DNA of 64,000 bases from JARFVT01 sp036677425 (GTDB lineage Bacteria; Pseudomonadota; Alphaproteobacteria; UBA8366; Aestuariispiraceae): contig JARFVT010000013.1 in assembly GCA_036677425.1 (NCBI GenBank), positions 868,001 through 932,000 on the forward strand, written 5' to 3'. Both the position numbers and the translations under genes were made by a program. Below the pieces are notes generated by a model. The model searched no databases. It saw nothing but the letters and a program-made list of their open reading frames with translations, and was not told the DNA's origin. Of the stretch, positions 8,871-17,536 are shown piece by piece; positions within the stretch are counted from its first letter, which is position 1, and every line of letters begins with the position of its first letter.

Positions 8871-9749
8871 ATGCGTTTAAATGATAAATTTAAATGGTCA
8901 GAAAAATGCTATATTATGGCTATAGTCAATGCAACGCCCGATTCATTTTCTGGTGATGGTATTTATAATGGCGATGATATTCTTGATATGGCAATATCAC
9001 AGGCAGAAAATTTCATTGAAAATGGCGCAGATATTCTTGATATAGGTGGCGAAAGCACCAGACCAAATGCCAAGATTATTTCTGCAGATGAAGAAATATC
9101 ACGGGTTATACCGATAATCACCATATTAAGCGATAGATTTCCCGATATGATTATTTCGATTGATAGCTATAAATCCGATGTGGCACGGGCGGCAATTACG
9201 GCGGGAGCACATATTATCAATGATGTGTCGGGGCTTTTATCGGATGAAAAAATGACGCAAGTAGCGGTTGAATATAATGCGCCAGTAATCATCATGCATA
9301 ACCGTTCCCTCCCGCAATATGTGGTCGATAATGGCGATAATGATCATATTATTGGCGGTGAATATATTGCACCAAATTATGTTGATTTTTTGAATGAAAT
9401 TAAACTTGAATTAATTCAGCTAAAAAACAATGCTATTAAAAGCGGCATTGATGCCAATCAAATCATCCTTGATCCCGGTATTGGTTTTGGCAAAAGCGTT
9501 GCAGAAAATATGATGATAATTAATCATTTAGATAAATTTAAAGATTTAGATATGCCATTATTACTTGGCCCTAGCCGTAAAAGCTTCATCGGCCATATAT
9601 TGAATCTTGAAGCTGATCAACGGCTTGAGGGAACTGCTGCCAGTGTTGCCATTGGTGTGATGCGCGGGGCAAATATTATGCGTGTGCATGATGTTATGCA
9701 AATGTCGCGCATAATTAAAATGTGTGATGCCATATTGCGGGCAGAATAA
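8871..9749 (+). CDS. folP: dihydropteroate synthase
   Basis: A 292-residue TIM-barrel enzyme that joins p-aminobenzoate to hydroxymethyl-dihydropterin pyrophosphate. Signatures in order: IVNATPDSFSGDG near the N-terminus, DIGGESTRPNA, IDSYKSDVARAA, INDVSG, ILDPGIGFGKS and GPSRKSFIG, all intact. The start is the ATG at 8871, with an AAGG ribosome site about 8 bp upstream; the TTG at 8844 would add nine residues without such a site. folK follows after 21 bp, so the two are co-transcribed. Confidence 0.95.
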   Translation: MRLNDKFKWSEKCYIMAIVNATPDSFSGDGIYNGDDILDMAISQAENFIENGADILDIGGESTRPNAKIISADEEISRVIPIITILSDRFPDMIISIDSYKSDVARAAITAGAHIINDVSGLLSDEKMTQVAVEYNAPVIIMHNRSLPQYVVDNGDNDHIIGGEYIAPNYVDFLNEIKLELIQLKNNAIKSGIDANQIILDPGIGFGKSVAENMMIINHLDKFKDLDMPLLLGPSRKSFIGHILNLEADQRLEGTAASVAIGVMRGANIMRVHDVMQMSRIIKMCDAILRAE

Positions 9750-9770
9750 TAATTATAAAGGTTGATGGTT

Positions 9771-10235
9771 ATGGCGAATATTTTTATTGCATTGGGGACT
9801 AATCTTGGCAATAGACATAAAAATCTTAATGCTGCGATAACTGCGATTGGTGTGGATATATATATTGATAAAAAATCAAATATTTATGAAACAGACCCGA
9901 TGTATATCACCGATCAGCCTGCATTTTTAAATATGGTAATATCGGGAATTACAGATTTTACTCCAGGCCAAAGTTTGACTTTTTTTAAAACTATTGAAGA
10001 AAAATTAGGCCGCAAACAAACCTTTAAAAATGGTCCAAGGATAATCGATATTGATATATTATATTATGATAATTTATTATATGATGAGGGTGATTTAACC
10101 ATTCCCCACCCGCGCATAAGCGAGCGGGATTTCGTCTTGCGCCCCATGGCTGATATTGCCAAGGATTTCATCGACCCAAGCATCAATAAAACAATCTCTC
10201 AAATGCTTATAGATCTTGATAATTTAGCATCATAA
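9771..10235 (+). CDS. folK: 2-amino-4-hydroxy-6-hydroxymethyldihydropteridine pyrophosphokinase
   Basis: A 154-residue HPPK that transfers pyrophosphate from ATP to 6-hydroxymethyl-dihydropterin, providing the FolP substrate. Motifs: IALGTNLGNR at the start, GPRIIDIDILYYD carrying the Mg-binding Asp pair, and HPRISERDFVLRPMAD. Three in-frame starts (TTG 9762, ATG 9765, ATG 9771) lie close together. The AAAGG at 9757-9761 is 9 bp from 9771 and too close to the others, which decides the start. Its 3' end overlaps the convergent acyl-CoA dehydrogenase gene by 29 bp. Confidence 0.94.
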   Translation: MANIFIALGTNLGNRHKNLNAAITAIGVDIYIDKKSNIYETDPMYITDQPAFLNMVISGITDFTPGQSLTFFKTIEEKLGRKQTFKNGPRIIDIDILYYDNLLYDEGDLTIPHPRISERDFVLRPMADIAKDFIDPSINKTISQMLIDLDNLAS

Positions 10236-11997
10236 TGGCGTTATGGCCTGCGGTTATTGGTGATATTAAACCCGTTGATTGGCTTAATATATTTTCCGAA
10301 TAAAATCGGGCAGTGATAATTTTCATGTGATAGAATTTTATATCACCTGTTTTTTGATTAATTTTTTCATTGGCAATGATCGCACTTTTCAACATCATTT
10401 TGCCACCCATAACGATACCAAATAATTTTAAAAAATAACTGGATGTCGCTAATATTTGATCAATATTTTTACTGCCAGTAGTTAAAATCCAATCGATTGC
10501 TTGGCGAAGGTTTTTCGTTGCGATGGTTAAATATTTTACCATAGATATTATATCAGTATTTTTTGATACAGACGCCAAATCGATGATTTTATCAAGTTCC
10601 GCCAATATTTCAAATGCTGCCTTGCCTTTATCGCGTAATATTTTCCGACCCACAAGATCGGCTGCTTGAATGCCAGTTGTGCCTTCATAAATTGGTAAAA
10701 TTCTGGCATCGCGATAATATTGCGCCGCGCCTGTTTCTTCGATAAATCCCATGCCGCCGTGAATCTGCACGCCAAGTGATGCGGTTTCAACGGCGGTTTC
10801 ACAAAACCAGCCCTTGATAACGGGGGTTAATAAATCGACCCGTCTTTTGGCTATTTGACGTTTATTATCGTCCGTATGATTGATGCTGATATCTAAATCT
10901 TTCATCACGTCTAAAACAAATGCGCGTTGTGCTTCGCCATATGCACGCATGGTCATTAACATGCGTTTGACATCGGCATGTTTAATTATCGCCACCGTTT
11001 CTTTGCTGCCCGATGTGTCATTGCCTTGTTTGCGTTCTTTGGCAAACTGGCTTGCCTGTTGATATGAACGGTCGGTTATTGCCAAACCCTGCAAGCCAAC
11101 CGCCAGCCTTGCATTATTCATCATGGTAAACATACAGGCCAAACCGTTATTTTCTTCGCCCAATAAATAACCAATCGCACCGTCATTATCGCCATATGAC
11201 ATGACGCAGGTTGGGCTGGCATTAATGCCACATTTATGTTCGATTGAAATACATTTAACGTCATTATCCTTGCCAAGGCTGCCATCATCATTGACCAAAA
11301 TTTTTGGTACTAAAAATAATGAAATACCCTTAACCCCTGCGGGTGCATCGGGTAGCCTCGCCAAGACCAGATGGATGATATTTTCCGCCATATCATGTTC
11401 GCCATAGGTAATAAAAATCTTCTGACCCGTGATTAAATAATTATCGCCATCTTTGATAGCCTTTGATTTTATCAAGCTGATATCTGATCCTGCCTGTGGT
11501 TCGGTTAAATTCATCGTTCCCGACCAAATACCCGATATCATTTTTTCCAGATAAATATTTTTTAATTTATTAGTTCCATGAGATGATACTGCCTCGATCG
11601 CGCCTTGATTTAATAATGGGCATAATCCCCATGATAGATTTGCCGCTTGCCAAATTTCCGACATGGCGCTGGATACTGCCCATGGCAGTCCTTGCCCGCC
11701 AAATTCTGGATCAAATGGAATTGAATTCCAACCGCCATCGACAAAGGCTTGATATGCTTGTTTGAAACCAGTTGGCGTTATAACCTTGCCATTTTCAAAT
11801 TTACAACCTTCCTGATCGCCAGAATGATTTATCGGTGCGACCACTTCACTTGCAAGCTTGCCTGCCTCGTTTAAAATTGCACTGACAAGATCAGATGTGG
11901 CATCGGCGCAATTGGGCATGGCTTGCAATTGATCAATTATGCCAAGATCATTCAAGATAAATTCCATATCTTTTATTGGTGCGTTATATGCGCTCAT
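10207..11997 (-). CDS. acyl-CoA dehydrogenase with C-terminal domain (DmdC-like)
   Basis: A 596-residue FAD enzyme of the large acyl-CoA dehydrogenase subfamily. The N-terminus (YNAPIKDMEFILNDL) matches the group that includes DmdC, the 3-methylmercaptopropionyl-CoA dehydrogenase of DMSP demethylation. The FAD/substrate regions MNLTEPQAGSD and GINASPTCVM are present, and the presumed catalytic Glu is in LPIYEGTTGIQAADL near residue 434. The extra C-terminal domain after residue 460 is typical. It follows the FAD dehydrogenase gene by 17 bp, so they may share a transcript. The start has a good AGGGG site. Family is sure; DmdC rather than another acyl-CoA substrate is only a possibility, since dmdA, dmdB and dmdD are not in the window. 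Confidence 0.9.
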   Translation of the reverse strand: MSAYNAPIKDMEFILNDLGIIDQLQAMPNCADATSDLVSAILNEAGKLASEVVAPINHSGDQEGCKFENGKVITPTGFKQAYQAFVDGGWNSIPFDPEFGGQGLPWAVSSAMSEIWQAANLSWGLCPLLNQGAIEAVSSHGTNKLKNIYLEKMISGIWSGTMNLTEPQAGSDISLIKSKAIKDGDNYLITGQKIFITYGEHDMAENIIHLVLARLPDAPAGVKGISLFLVPKILVNDDGSLGKDNDVKCISIEHKCGINASPTCVMSYGDNDGAIGYLLGEENNGLACMFTMMNNARLAVGLQGLAITDRSYQQASQFAKERKQGNDTSGSKETVAIIKHADVKRMLMTMRAYGEAQRAFVLDVMKDLDISINHTDDNKRQIAKRRVDLLTPVIKGWFCETAVETASLGVQIHGGMGFIEETGAAQYYRDARILPIYEGTTGIQAADLVGRKILRDKGKAAFEILAELDKIIDLASVSKNTDIISMVKYLTIATKNLRQAIDWILTTGSKNIDQILATSSYFLKLFGIVMGGKMMLKSAIIANEKINQKTGDIKFYHMKIITARFYSENILSQSTGLISPITAGHNAIMMLNYQDL

Positions 11998-12014
11998 ATC
12001 TATACCCCTGAAAT

Positions 12015-13445
12015 TTATTTATATTTTTGCAACGGTAATAATTTACCATGGTTCATAATATTTTTAGGGTCAAATACCCTTTTGATTGCTTGCATTAATT
12101 CCAATTCAATATCAGATTTATAACGCTCTATATCCATAGTTTTTATTAATCCAATGCCGTGTTCTGCGCTAAATGATCCGTCAAGACTATCGGTTATATC
12201 ATGGACGGCGCGGTGAATTTCATCTTCCATCGCCATGAAATCATCATCAGACATATCGATTGGACGGCTTAAATTATAATGGATATTGCCGTCGCCTAAA
12301 TGACCAAAAGAATATGGTCTTATGTCTGGGCATATTTTTTCAACGGCTATACCAGCCGCATTGATGAAATTTTCAACCATGCTGATCGGCACTGAAATAT
12401 CATGTTTTATTGATGCGCCTAAATATCGTTGTGCGGCGACTATTGCTTCGCGTAATCGCCAAAAATCGGCACGGTCTTTGCTGGATTTTGCAATTATCGC
12501 ATCGGTAATAATATTATTTTTAAAGGCACCTTCCAACATATTTTGCATATTTTCATCAATATCATTATTATGTGAAGAAGATGCAAATTCAAATAAAATT
12601 GCCCATTTGGGCGTTTTATCAAATGGTTTTTTAATATTGGGAATATATTGGCTGGCAGAATCTATGGCTATAGCTGGAATAAGCTCAAAACTATTTAAGC
12701 TATCACCACTTTTTATTCTTGCTTTGGCTAATAATTTTATGGCGGCGGATAAATCGCTTAAGGCGCAAAATGCCGTTGATATTTTAACGGGGCATGGAAA
12801 TAATTTTAAAACACAGGCGGTGATAATGCCAATCGTGCCTTCTGATCCGATGAAAAGCTGTTTTAAATCATAACCAGTATTATCTTTACGTAACCGCCGC
12901 AAGCCATTCCAGATGCGACCATCTGGCAGGACTGCCTCTATCCCCAAAATTAAATCACGGCAATTGCCATATCGCAATACATTAATACCACCGGCATTAG
13001 TGGCAATATTGCCACCGATCATACATGATCCTTCTGCGCCAAGGCTTAATGGAAAAATTCTATCAATCTCAATCGCCTTATTTTGGATATTTTCAAGAAT
13101 ACAGCCCGCCTCAACAGTCATGGTGAAATTATCAGCATCAATATTACGAATTTTATTCATTCGCGCCATATTTAATAAAATATCATTGCCGTTATCATCG
13201 GTTGTTGCCCCGCCGCAACGCCCCGTATTGCCGCCTTGTGTTACAATATTAATATTATTTTGATTGCATATTTTTACAATCGCTGCAATTTCTTCAATAT
13301 TTTTAGGCTGGATAAAAATTGCAGGCTTGCTAATATGACGATTTCTTGAATCTATTAACCATGGTTCAATCATTGCATTATCGTCAGACCAACCTTTGTC
13401 GCCTAATATCTGTTTTATTTGATTTAAAATATTTTCCATATTCAT
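12015..13445 (-). CDS. FAD-binding dehydrogenase of the D-2-hydroxyglutarate / D-lactate / GlcD type
   Basis: A 476-residue protein with an N-terminal PCMH-type FAD domain (residues about 35-215; VTQGGNTGRCGGA, EGSCMIGGNIATNAGG and GSEGTIGIITACVLKLFP) and a C-terminal FAD-oxidase domain. The latter has HLGDGNIHYNLSRP with the metal-binding His residues near 390, and SAEHGIGLIK near the end. Such enzymes oxidise D-2-hydroxyacids to 2-oxoacids and pass electrons to ETF or quinones. The closest pattern seems to be D-2-hydroxyglutarate dehydrogenase-like. It precedes the acyl-CoA dehydrogenase gene, another ETF-linked family, which fits a shared electron route. The exact substrate is open. Confidence 0.88.
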   Translation of the reverse strand: MNMENILNQIKQILGDKGWSDDNAMIEPWLIDSRNRHISKPAIFIQPKNIEEIAAIVKICNQNNINIVTQGGNTGRCGGATTDDNGNDILLNMARMNKIRNIDADNFTMTVEAGCILENIQNKAIEIDRIFPLSLGAEGSCMIGGNIATNAGGINVLRYGNCRDLILGIEAVLPDGRIWNGLRRLRKDNTGYDLKQLFIGSEGTIGIITACVLKLFPCPVKISTAFCALSDLSAAIKLLAKARIKSGDSLNSFELIPAIAIDSASQYIPNIKKPFDKTPKWAILFEFASSSHNNDIDENMQNMLEGAFKNNIITDAIIAKSSKDRADFWRLREAIVAAQRYLGASIKHDISVPISMVENFINAAGIAVEKICPDIRPYSFGHLGDGNIHYNLSRPIDMSDDDFMAMEDEIHRAVHDITDSLDGSFSAEHGIGLIKTMDIERYKSDIELELMQAIKRVFDPKNIMNHGKLLPLQKYK

Positions 13446-13538
13446 CGATTGAACTTTTCATATATATTAATTACAGAATATTGTATCTATTTGATGATGC
13501 AAGCAACAATAACGTTAACTTGATATAAATATTAATTG

Positions 13539-14519
13539 TTACGGCCTTGGGGCTGCAGCTCGTTTAAGCCTATCATTAATTGCGATGCCAATGCCATGGT
13601 TTGGTATTGGGGCAATGGCTATAATATTATTATCTTTATTACCCGTCATATCCAAACAATATAACATATTAAATAAATTCGCCGCCGCCTGTTTTAAATC
13701 ACCATGCGGGCTTAGATTTAATATGGCATTGGGGCCGCAATCGCCAAATCCTAAATATTTTTCACCATCATGTGGCTTTATCACATTAAGGCGAATTTTT
13801 GCCGTTGGCGCATAATGGCTTTTAAGCTGTCCAGGGGATTTAGGTGATGTTTCATCTATGTTATTGGTTGGAATTAATAACGGTTTTTTTATTATATTTT
13901 CAACCTCTTCAATGGTTACACAGCCATGCCGTAACAATGTTATATCATCGCTTGAGCAATCAATTATTGTGCTTTCAAGGCCAATTTCACAATCGCCGCC
14001 GTCTAAAATAAGGTCAATCTTATCACCAAGGCTATTATTTACATGATGGGCATTGGTCGGGCTTAATTTACCAGAAATATTAGCACTGGGCGCAGCGATT
14101 GGCATAGCGCATTGGCGTAACAGGGCAATCGCACCATCATGAGCAGGAATTCGAATTGCAATAGTATCAAGCCCCGCAGTAACCAAGTTGGATAGTTTAC
14201 TATTAGGTTTTAATGGCACGACCAATGTTAAGGCGGCGGGCCAAAATCTTTGTGCAAGTTTTTTTGCCATATGGTTGAACTGCCCATATTGCATGGCAAT
14301 ATCAAAATCAGCCACATGAATTATTAACGGGTTAAAATTAGGCCTGCCTTTAGCTTTGAAAATATTGGCAACCGCATTATCATTGCACGCATTAGCACCA
14401 AGTCCATATACGGTTTCGGTTGGAAATGAAACAAGTCCGCCTTGTTGCAATATTTTTGCCGCTATTATAATGGATTCATCATTTATTTTTAAAATTTCAG
14501 CCATGGCATGTTGAAACAT
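13539..14519 (-). CDS. L-threonylcarbamoyladenylate synthase, Sua5 type
   Basis: A 326-residue protein that makes threonylcarbamoyl-AMP from Thr, bicarbonate and ATP for the t6A modification at tRNA position 37. The YrdC domain covers residues about 12-200 with SFPTETVYGLGANA, KAKGRPNFNPLIIHV and APSANISGKLSPT. The long form continues with the Sua5 linker motif SPGQLKSHYAPTAKI near residue 230 and a C-terminal Rossmann-like domain. An ATG at 14504 (MAEILK...) is an alternative start; neither has a clear ribosome site. It diverges from the SLC13-type carrier gene. Confidence 0.93.
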   Translation of the reverse strand: MFQHAMAEILKINDESIIIAAKILQQGGLVSFPTETVYGLGANACNDNAVANIFKAKGRPNFNPLIIHVADFDIAMQYGQFNHMAKKLAQRFWPAALTLVVPLKPNSKLSNLVTAGLDTIAIRIPAHDGAIALLRQCAMPIAAPSANISGKLSPTNAHHVNNSLGDKIDLILDGGDCEIGLESTIIDCSSDDITLLRHGCVTIEEVENIIKKPLLIPTNNIDETSPKSPGQLKSHYAPTAKIRLNVIKPHDGEKYLGFGDCGPNAILNLSPHGDLKQAAANLFNMLYCLDMTGNKDNNIIAIAPIPNHGIGIAINDRLKRAAAPRP

Positions 14520-14617
14520 TTTTAATAGTTTATTTCAAGAAAATTAACTGTTCTTTTGCAACTATCAAATAATCTGTTACAGTTAACTTCTGTTATAATA
14601 AATTGAACGGAGTTTTT

Positions 14618-16489
14618 ATGGATTTCGCCCAATTGGCAAATTTTCAAATGCTGGCGGTTTTTGTCTTGATTGGCATCACGCTATTTTTATATGCAAGCGA
14701 TAAATTACCGTTGGAAGTAACATCATTCAGCATGATTTGCGCTTTGTTATTGTTATTTTATTTCTTTCCTGTATTTGATAATGACGGCAATAATTTATTA
14801 AGCCCCCAATTATTATTGGCTGGTTTTGCCAATCCCGCCCTTTTAACCGTTATGGCATTATTGGTGTTGGGCGAAGGGTTAAGCCGAACAGGTGCATTGG
14901 ATCAGGTGGCGGTCATAGTTCATAAATTGTCAAAGGGACGGGCCATAATTTCCGTTGCCTTATCATTATTTGTTGTGGCGGTGATTAGTGCATTTTTAAA
15001 TAATATCCCCGTGGTGGTGATTTTCGTGCCGATAATGCAGGCATTGGCTAATAAATTAGATAAACCAGCCAGCCGCTATATGATGCCGTTAAGTTTCGCG
15101 GCAATCCTTGGCGGCATGACAACCTTAATTGGTTCTTCAACAAATTTACTGGTATCAAGTGCCTTAATAAAACTTGGTGAAAAGGGTTTTGATTTTTTTA
15201 CCTTCACTATCCCAGGATTAGTAATGGCCGCAGTTGGTTTAATATATGTTATATTCATTGCACCAAAAATATTACCAGATAGACGTGGTTATGACGTTGA
15301 AAATATTGGTGGCGGTAAACAATTTCAAGCACAAATAAAAATTAATGATGCATCTGAACTCGATGGCATGAAGCCAATTAGCGGTTTTTTCCCTAATTTA
15401 AAGGATATAACATTATTAACCATTGAGCGCGCGGGGAGCAGTCTGTATCCACCATATGATAGCCCGTTGCAATCTGGCGATATATTGGTTGTCGCCGCCA
15501 CAAGGGATGTGATTGCTAATTTCATGGCAAGTGATCCAGAACTTTTACACCCTGATATTTCTCATAAAAATAATAAAACCGCTATTGGCCTAGAAAATAC
15601 AGATATAGAAAGCGAGCAACGTTGGTTGCGTGGTGAGCAAACAATTGCCGAGGCTATGGTTAAACCAGACAGCCCAATGATTGGTAAAAGCCTAAGTAAA
15701 ATTGGCTTTCATTATCATAATCATTGTATGGTTATTGGTATTGAGCGCCGCATCGGCATGCGCCGTGAATTAGTTACCGAAACAAAATTAAGATCGGGCG
15801 ATATTCTATTAATTCAAGGCGGGCGTAATGATCTTGAAACATTACGCAGCAGCAAAGATGTTATCTTGATGGAATGGTCAGCCGAAGAATTGGCCAACCC
15901 ATATCATGCAAAACGCGCCGTTGCTATTTTCGCAGCTGTTATTATTGCGGCAGGTAGCGGTTTTATTCCCACGGAAGTCGCGGCATTAAGCGGTGCAGCA
16001 TTGATGATTTTAACCGGTGCAATTAATATGGATGCGGCGATTAATGCCTTAGATCGGCAAATTATTTTGCTTATTGCAGCGGCCTTGGCGCTTGGTCTTG
16101 CCATGGAAAGAACTGGTGGTGCTGAATTTTTATCACAAGGGCTGTTGTTCGTTATGGGTGATAGCTCGCCCGCAGTAATATTAAGTGCATTTTTCTTACT
16201 GGTGGCATTTTTGGCAAATATTTTATCGACCAAGGCAACGGCGGTATTATTCACCCCCATTGCCGTATCGATTGCCCATCATGTTAATATGCCAGTTGAA
16301 CCATTTGCCGTTGCGGTTGTTTTTGCCGCCAATTGTTCATTTGCAAGCCCTGTTGGCTATCAAACTAATTTATTGGTTATGGCGCCAGGGCATTATAAAT
16401 TTATCGATTTTGTAAAAATTGGTTTTCCGCTAATCATCATATGTTGGATAACTTTTAGCCTGTTTGTCCCATGGTGGTATGGTTTTTAA
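14618..16489 (+). CDS. SLC13-family (divalent anion:Na+ symporter type) permease with two TrkA-C domains
   Basis: About 623 residues from the ATG at 14618, which has a CGGAG site 5 bp upstream; the TTG at 14603 is rejected. Five to six membrane helices (including FLNNIPVVVIFVPIM and GGMTTLIGSSTNLLVS, typical of CitM/ArsB transporters) are followed at about residues 220-410 by two soluble TrkA-C/RCK-C-like domains, then further helices with FASPVGYQTNLLVMAPG near the C-terminus. The two SSTNLLV / YQTNLLV hairpins are the paired substrate sites of the family. Related proteins carry sulfate, dicarboxylates or other anions. The substrate cannot be assigned here. Monocistronic on present evidence. 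Confidence 0.9.
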   Translation: MDFAQLANFQMLAVFVLIGITLFLYASDKLPLEVTSFSMICALLLLFYFFPVFDNDGNNLLSPQLLLAGFANPALLTVMALLVLGEGLSRTGALDQVAVIVHKLSKGRAIISVALSLFVVAVISAFLNNIPVVVIFVPIMQALANKLDKPASRYMMPLSFAAILGGMTTLIGSSTNLLVSSALIKLGEKGFDFFTFTIPGLVMAAVGLIYVIFIAPKILPDRRGYDVENIGGGKQFQAQIKINDASELDGMKPISGFFPNLKDITLLTIERAGSSLYPPYDSPLQSGDILVVAATRDVIANFMASDPELLHPDISHKNNKTAIGLENTDIESEQRWLRGEQTIAEAMVKPDSPMIGKSLSKIGFHYHNHCMVIGIERRIGMRRELVTETKLRSGDILLIQGGRNDLETLRSSKDVILMEWSAEELANPYHAKRAVAIFAAVIIAAGSGFIPTEVAALSGAALMILTGAINMDAAINALDRQIILLIAAALALGLAMERTGGAEFLSQGLLFVMGDSSPAVILSAFFLLVAFLANILSTKATAVLFTPIAVSIAHHVNMPVEPFAVAVVFAANCSFASPVGYQTNLLVMAPGHYKFIDFVKIGFPLIIICWITFSLFVPWWYGF

Positions 16490-16540
16490 TTCGCCCTTAA
16501 TTCATGTAATCAATGGCTTGTAATAAAACATAATTGATCG

Positions 16541-16569
16541 TTGACCATAACCTTATGCGCCGCTATGTT
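16541..16569 (+). promoter_or_regulatory. predicted sigma70-type promoter of glyQS-ppdK
   Basis: TTGACC at 16541-16546 and TATGTT at 16564-16569 are separated by 17 bp, close to the vegetative consensus. It sits in the only gap upstream of glyQ and would give a leader of about 45 bases. Prediction by pattern only. Confidence 0.5.
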
Positions 16570-16621
16570 GCACCGCAACTATTGAATGATTAAATGTTGC
16601 TGCTATAGGGCTTGAAACCAC

Positions 16622-17536
16622 ATGTCTGAAGATAATTCGCTACAGTCAATAATTTTAAAACTCCATCATTATTGGTCTGATCAGGGCTGTGCTATTTTAC
16701 AACCCTATGATATGGAAGTTGGCGCGGGTACTTTTCATTGGGCAACCACATTACGCGCGCTTGGTAAATCCCCGTGGAAGGCAGCATATGTGCAACCGTC
16801 AAGGCGACCAACCGACGGCAGATATGGTGAAAACCCAAATCGCTTGCAACATTATTATCAATATCAAGTGGTTTTAAAACCATCACCAAAAGATAGCCAA
16901 GATTTATATTTAGGATCATTAAAGGCAATTGGTATTGATGTTAATAATCATGATATAAGATTCGTCGAAGATGATTGGGAAAGCCCAACATTGGGGGCAT
17001 GGGGGCTTGGTTGGGAAATTTGGTGTGACGGGATGGAGGTCAGCCAATTTACTTATTTCCAACAAGTAGGTGGCTTTGATTGCAACCCTGTTACTACGGA
17101 ATTGACTTACGGTCTTGAACGGCTTGCCATGTATGTTCAAGGCGTTGAAAATGTTTATGATCTTAAATTTAGCAAAGACATGTTATATGGCGATATATAT
17201 TTGCGCTCAGAAATTGAATATTCTAAATATAATTTTGAACTAGCAAATGTTGAAATGATCTTGCGTCATTTTGAAGATAGTGAAAAAGAATGTATGGATT
17301 TAATCGCAAATGGCGTGGCTTTACCCGCCTATGATCATTGTTTAAAAGCATCACATTTATTTAATTTACTAGATGCTAGAGGCGTTATTTCAGTAACCGA
17401 ACGTCAAGGATATATCCTTCGGGTTAGAAGCATGGCAAAGGCCTGTGCTGGTGCTTATTTAAAATCAATCGGCGAGCATCCTGATCAATTGAAAAATATT
17501 AAAATATCAAATATAAAAACAGATGGGGCAAAATAA
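16622..17536 (+). CDS. glyQ: glycine--tRNA ligase alpha subunit
   Basis: A 304-residue alpha subunit of the bacterial alpha2beta2 glycyl-tRNA synthetase, carrying the catalytic site that activates glycine. Family stretches are LHHYWSDQGCAILQPYDMEVGAGTFHWATTLRALG, YVQPSRRPTDGRYGENPNRLQ and WCDGMEVSQFTYFQQVGG. Length and sequence are typical. Its TAA shares its last A with the glyS start (TAATG), so the two subunits are translationally coupled. Confidence 0.98.
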   Translation: MSEDNSLQSIILKLHHYWSDQGCAILQPYDMEVGAGTFHWATTLRALGKSPWKAAYVQPSRRPTDGRYGENPNRLQHYYQYQVVLKPSPKDSQDLYLGSLKAIGIDVNNHDIRFVEDDWESPTLGAWGLGWEIWCDGMEVSQFTYFQQVGGFDCNPVTTELTYGLERLAMYVQGVENVYDLKFSKDMLYGDIYLRSEIEYSKYNFELANVEMILRHFEDSEKECMDLIANGVALPAYDHCLKASHLFNLLDARGVISVTERQGYILRVRSMAKACAGAYLKSIGEHPDQLKNIKISNIKTDGAK

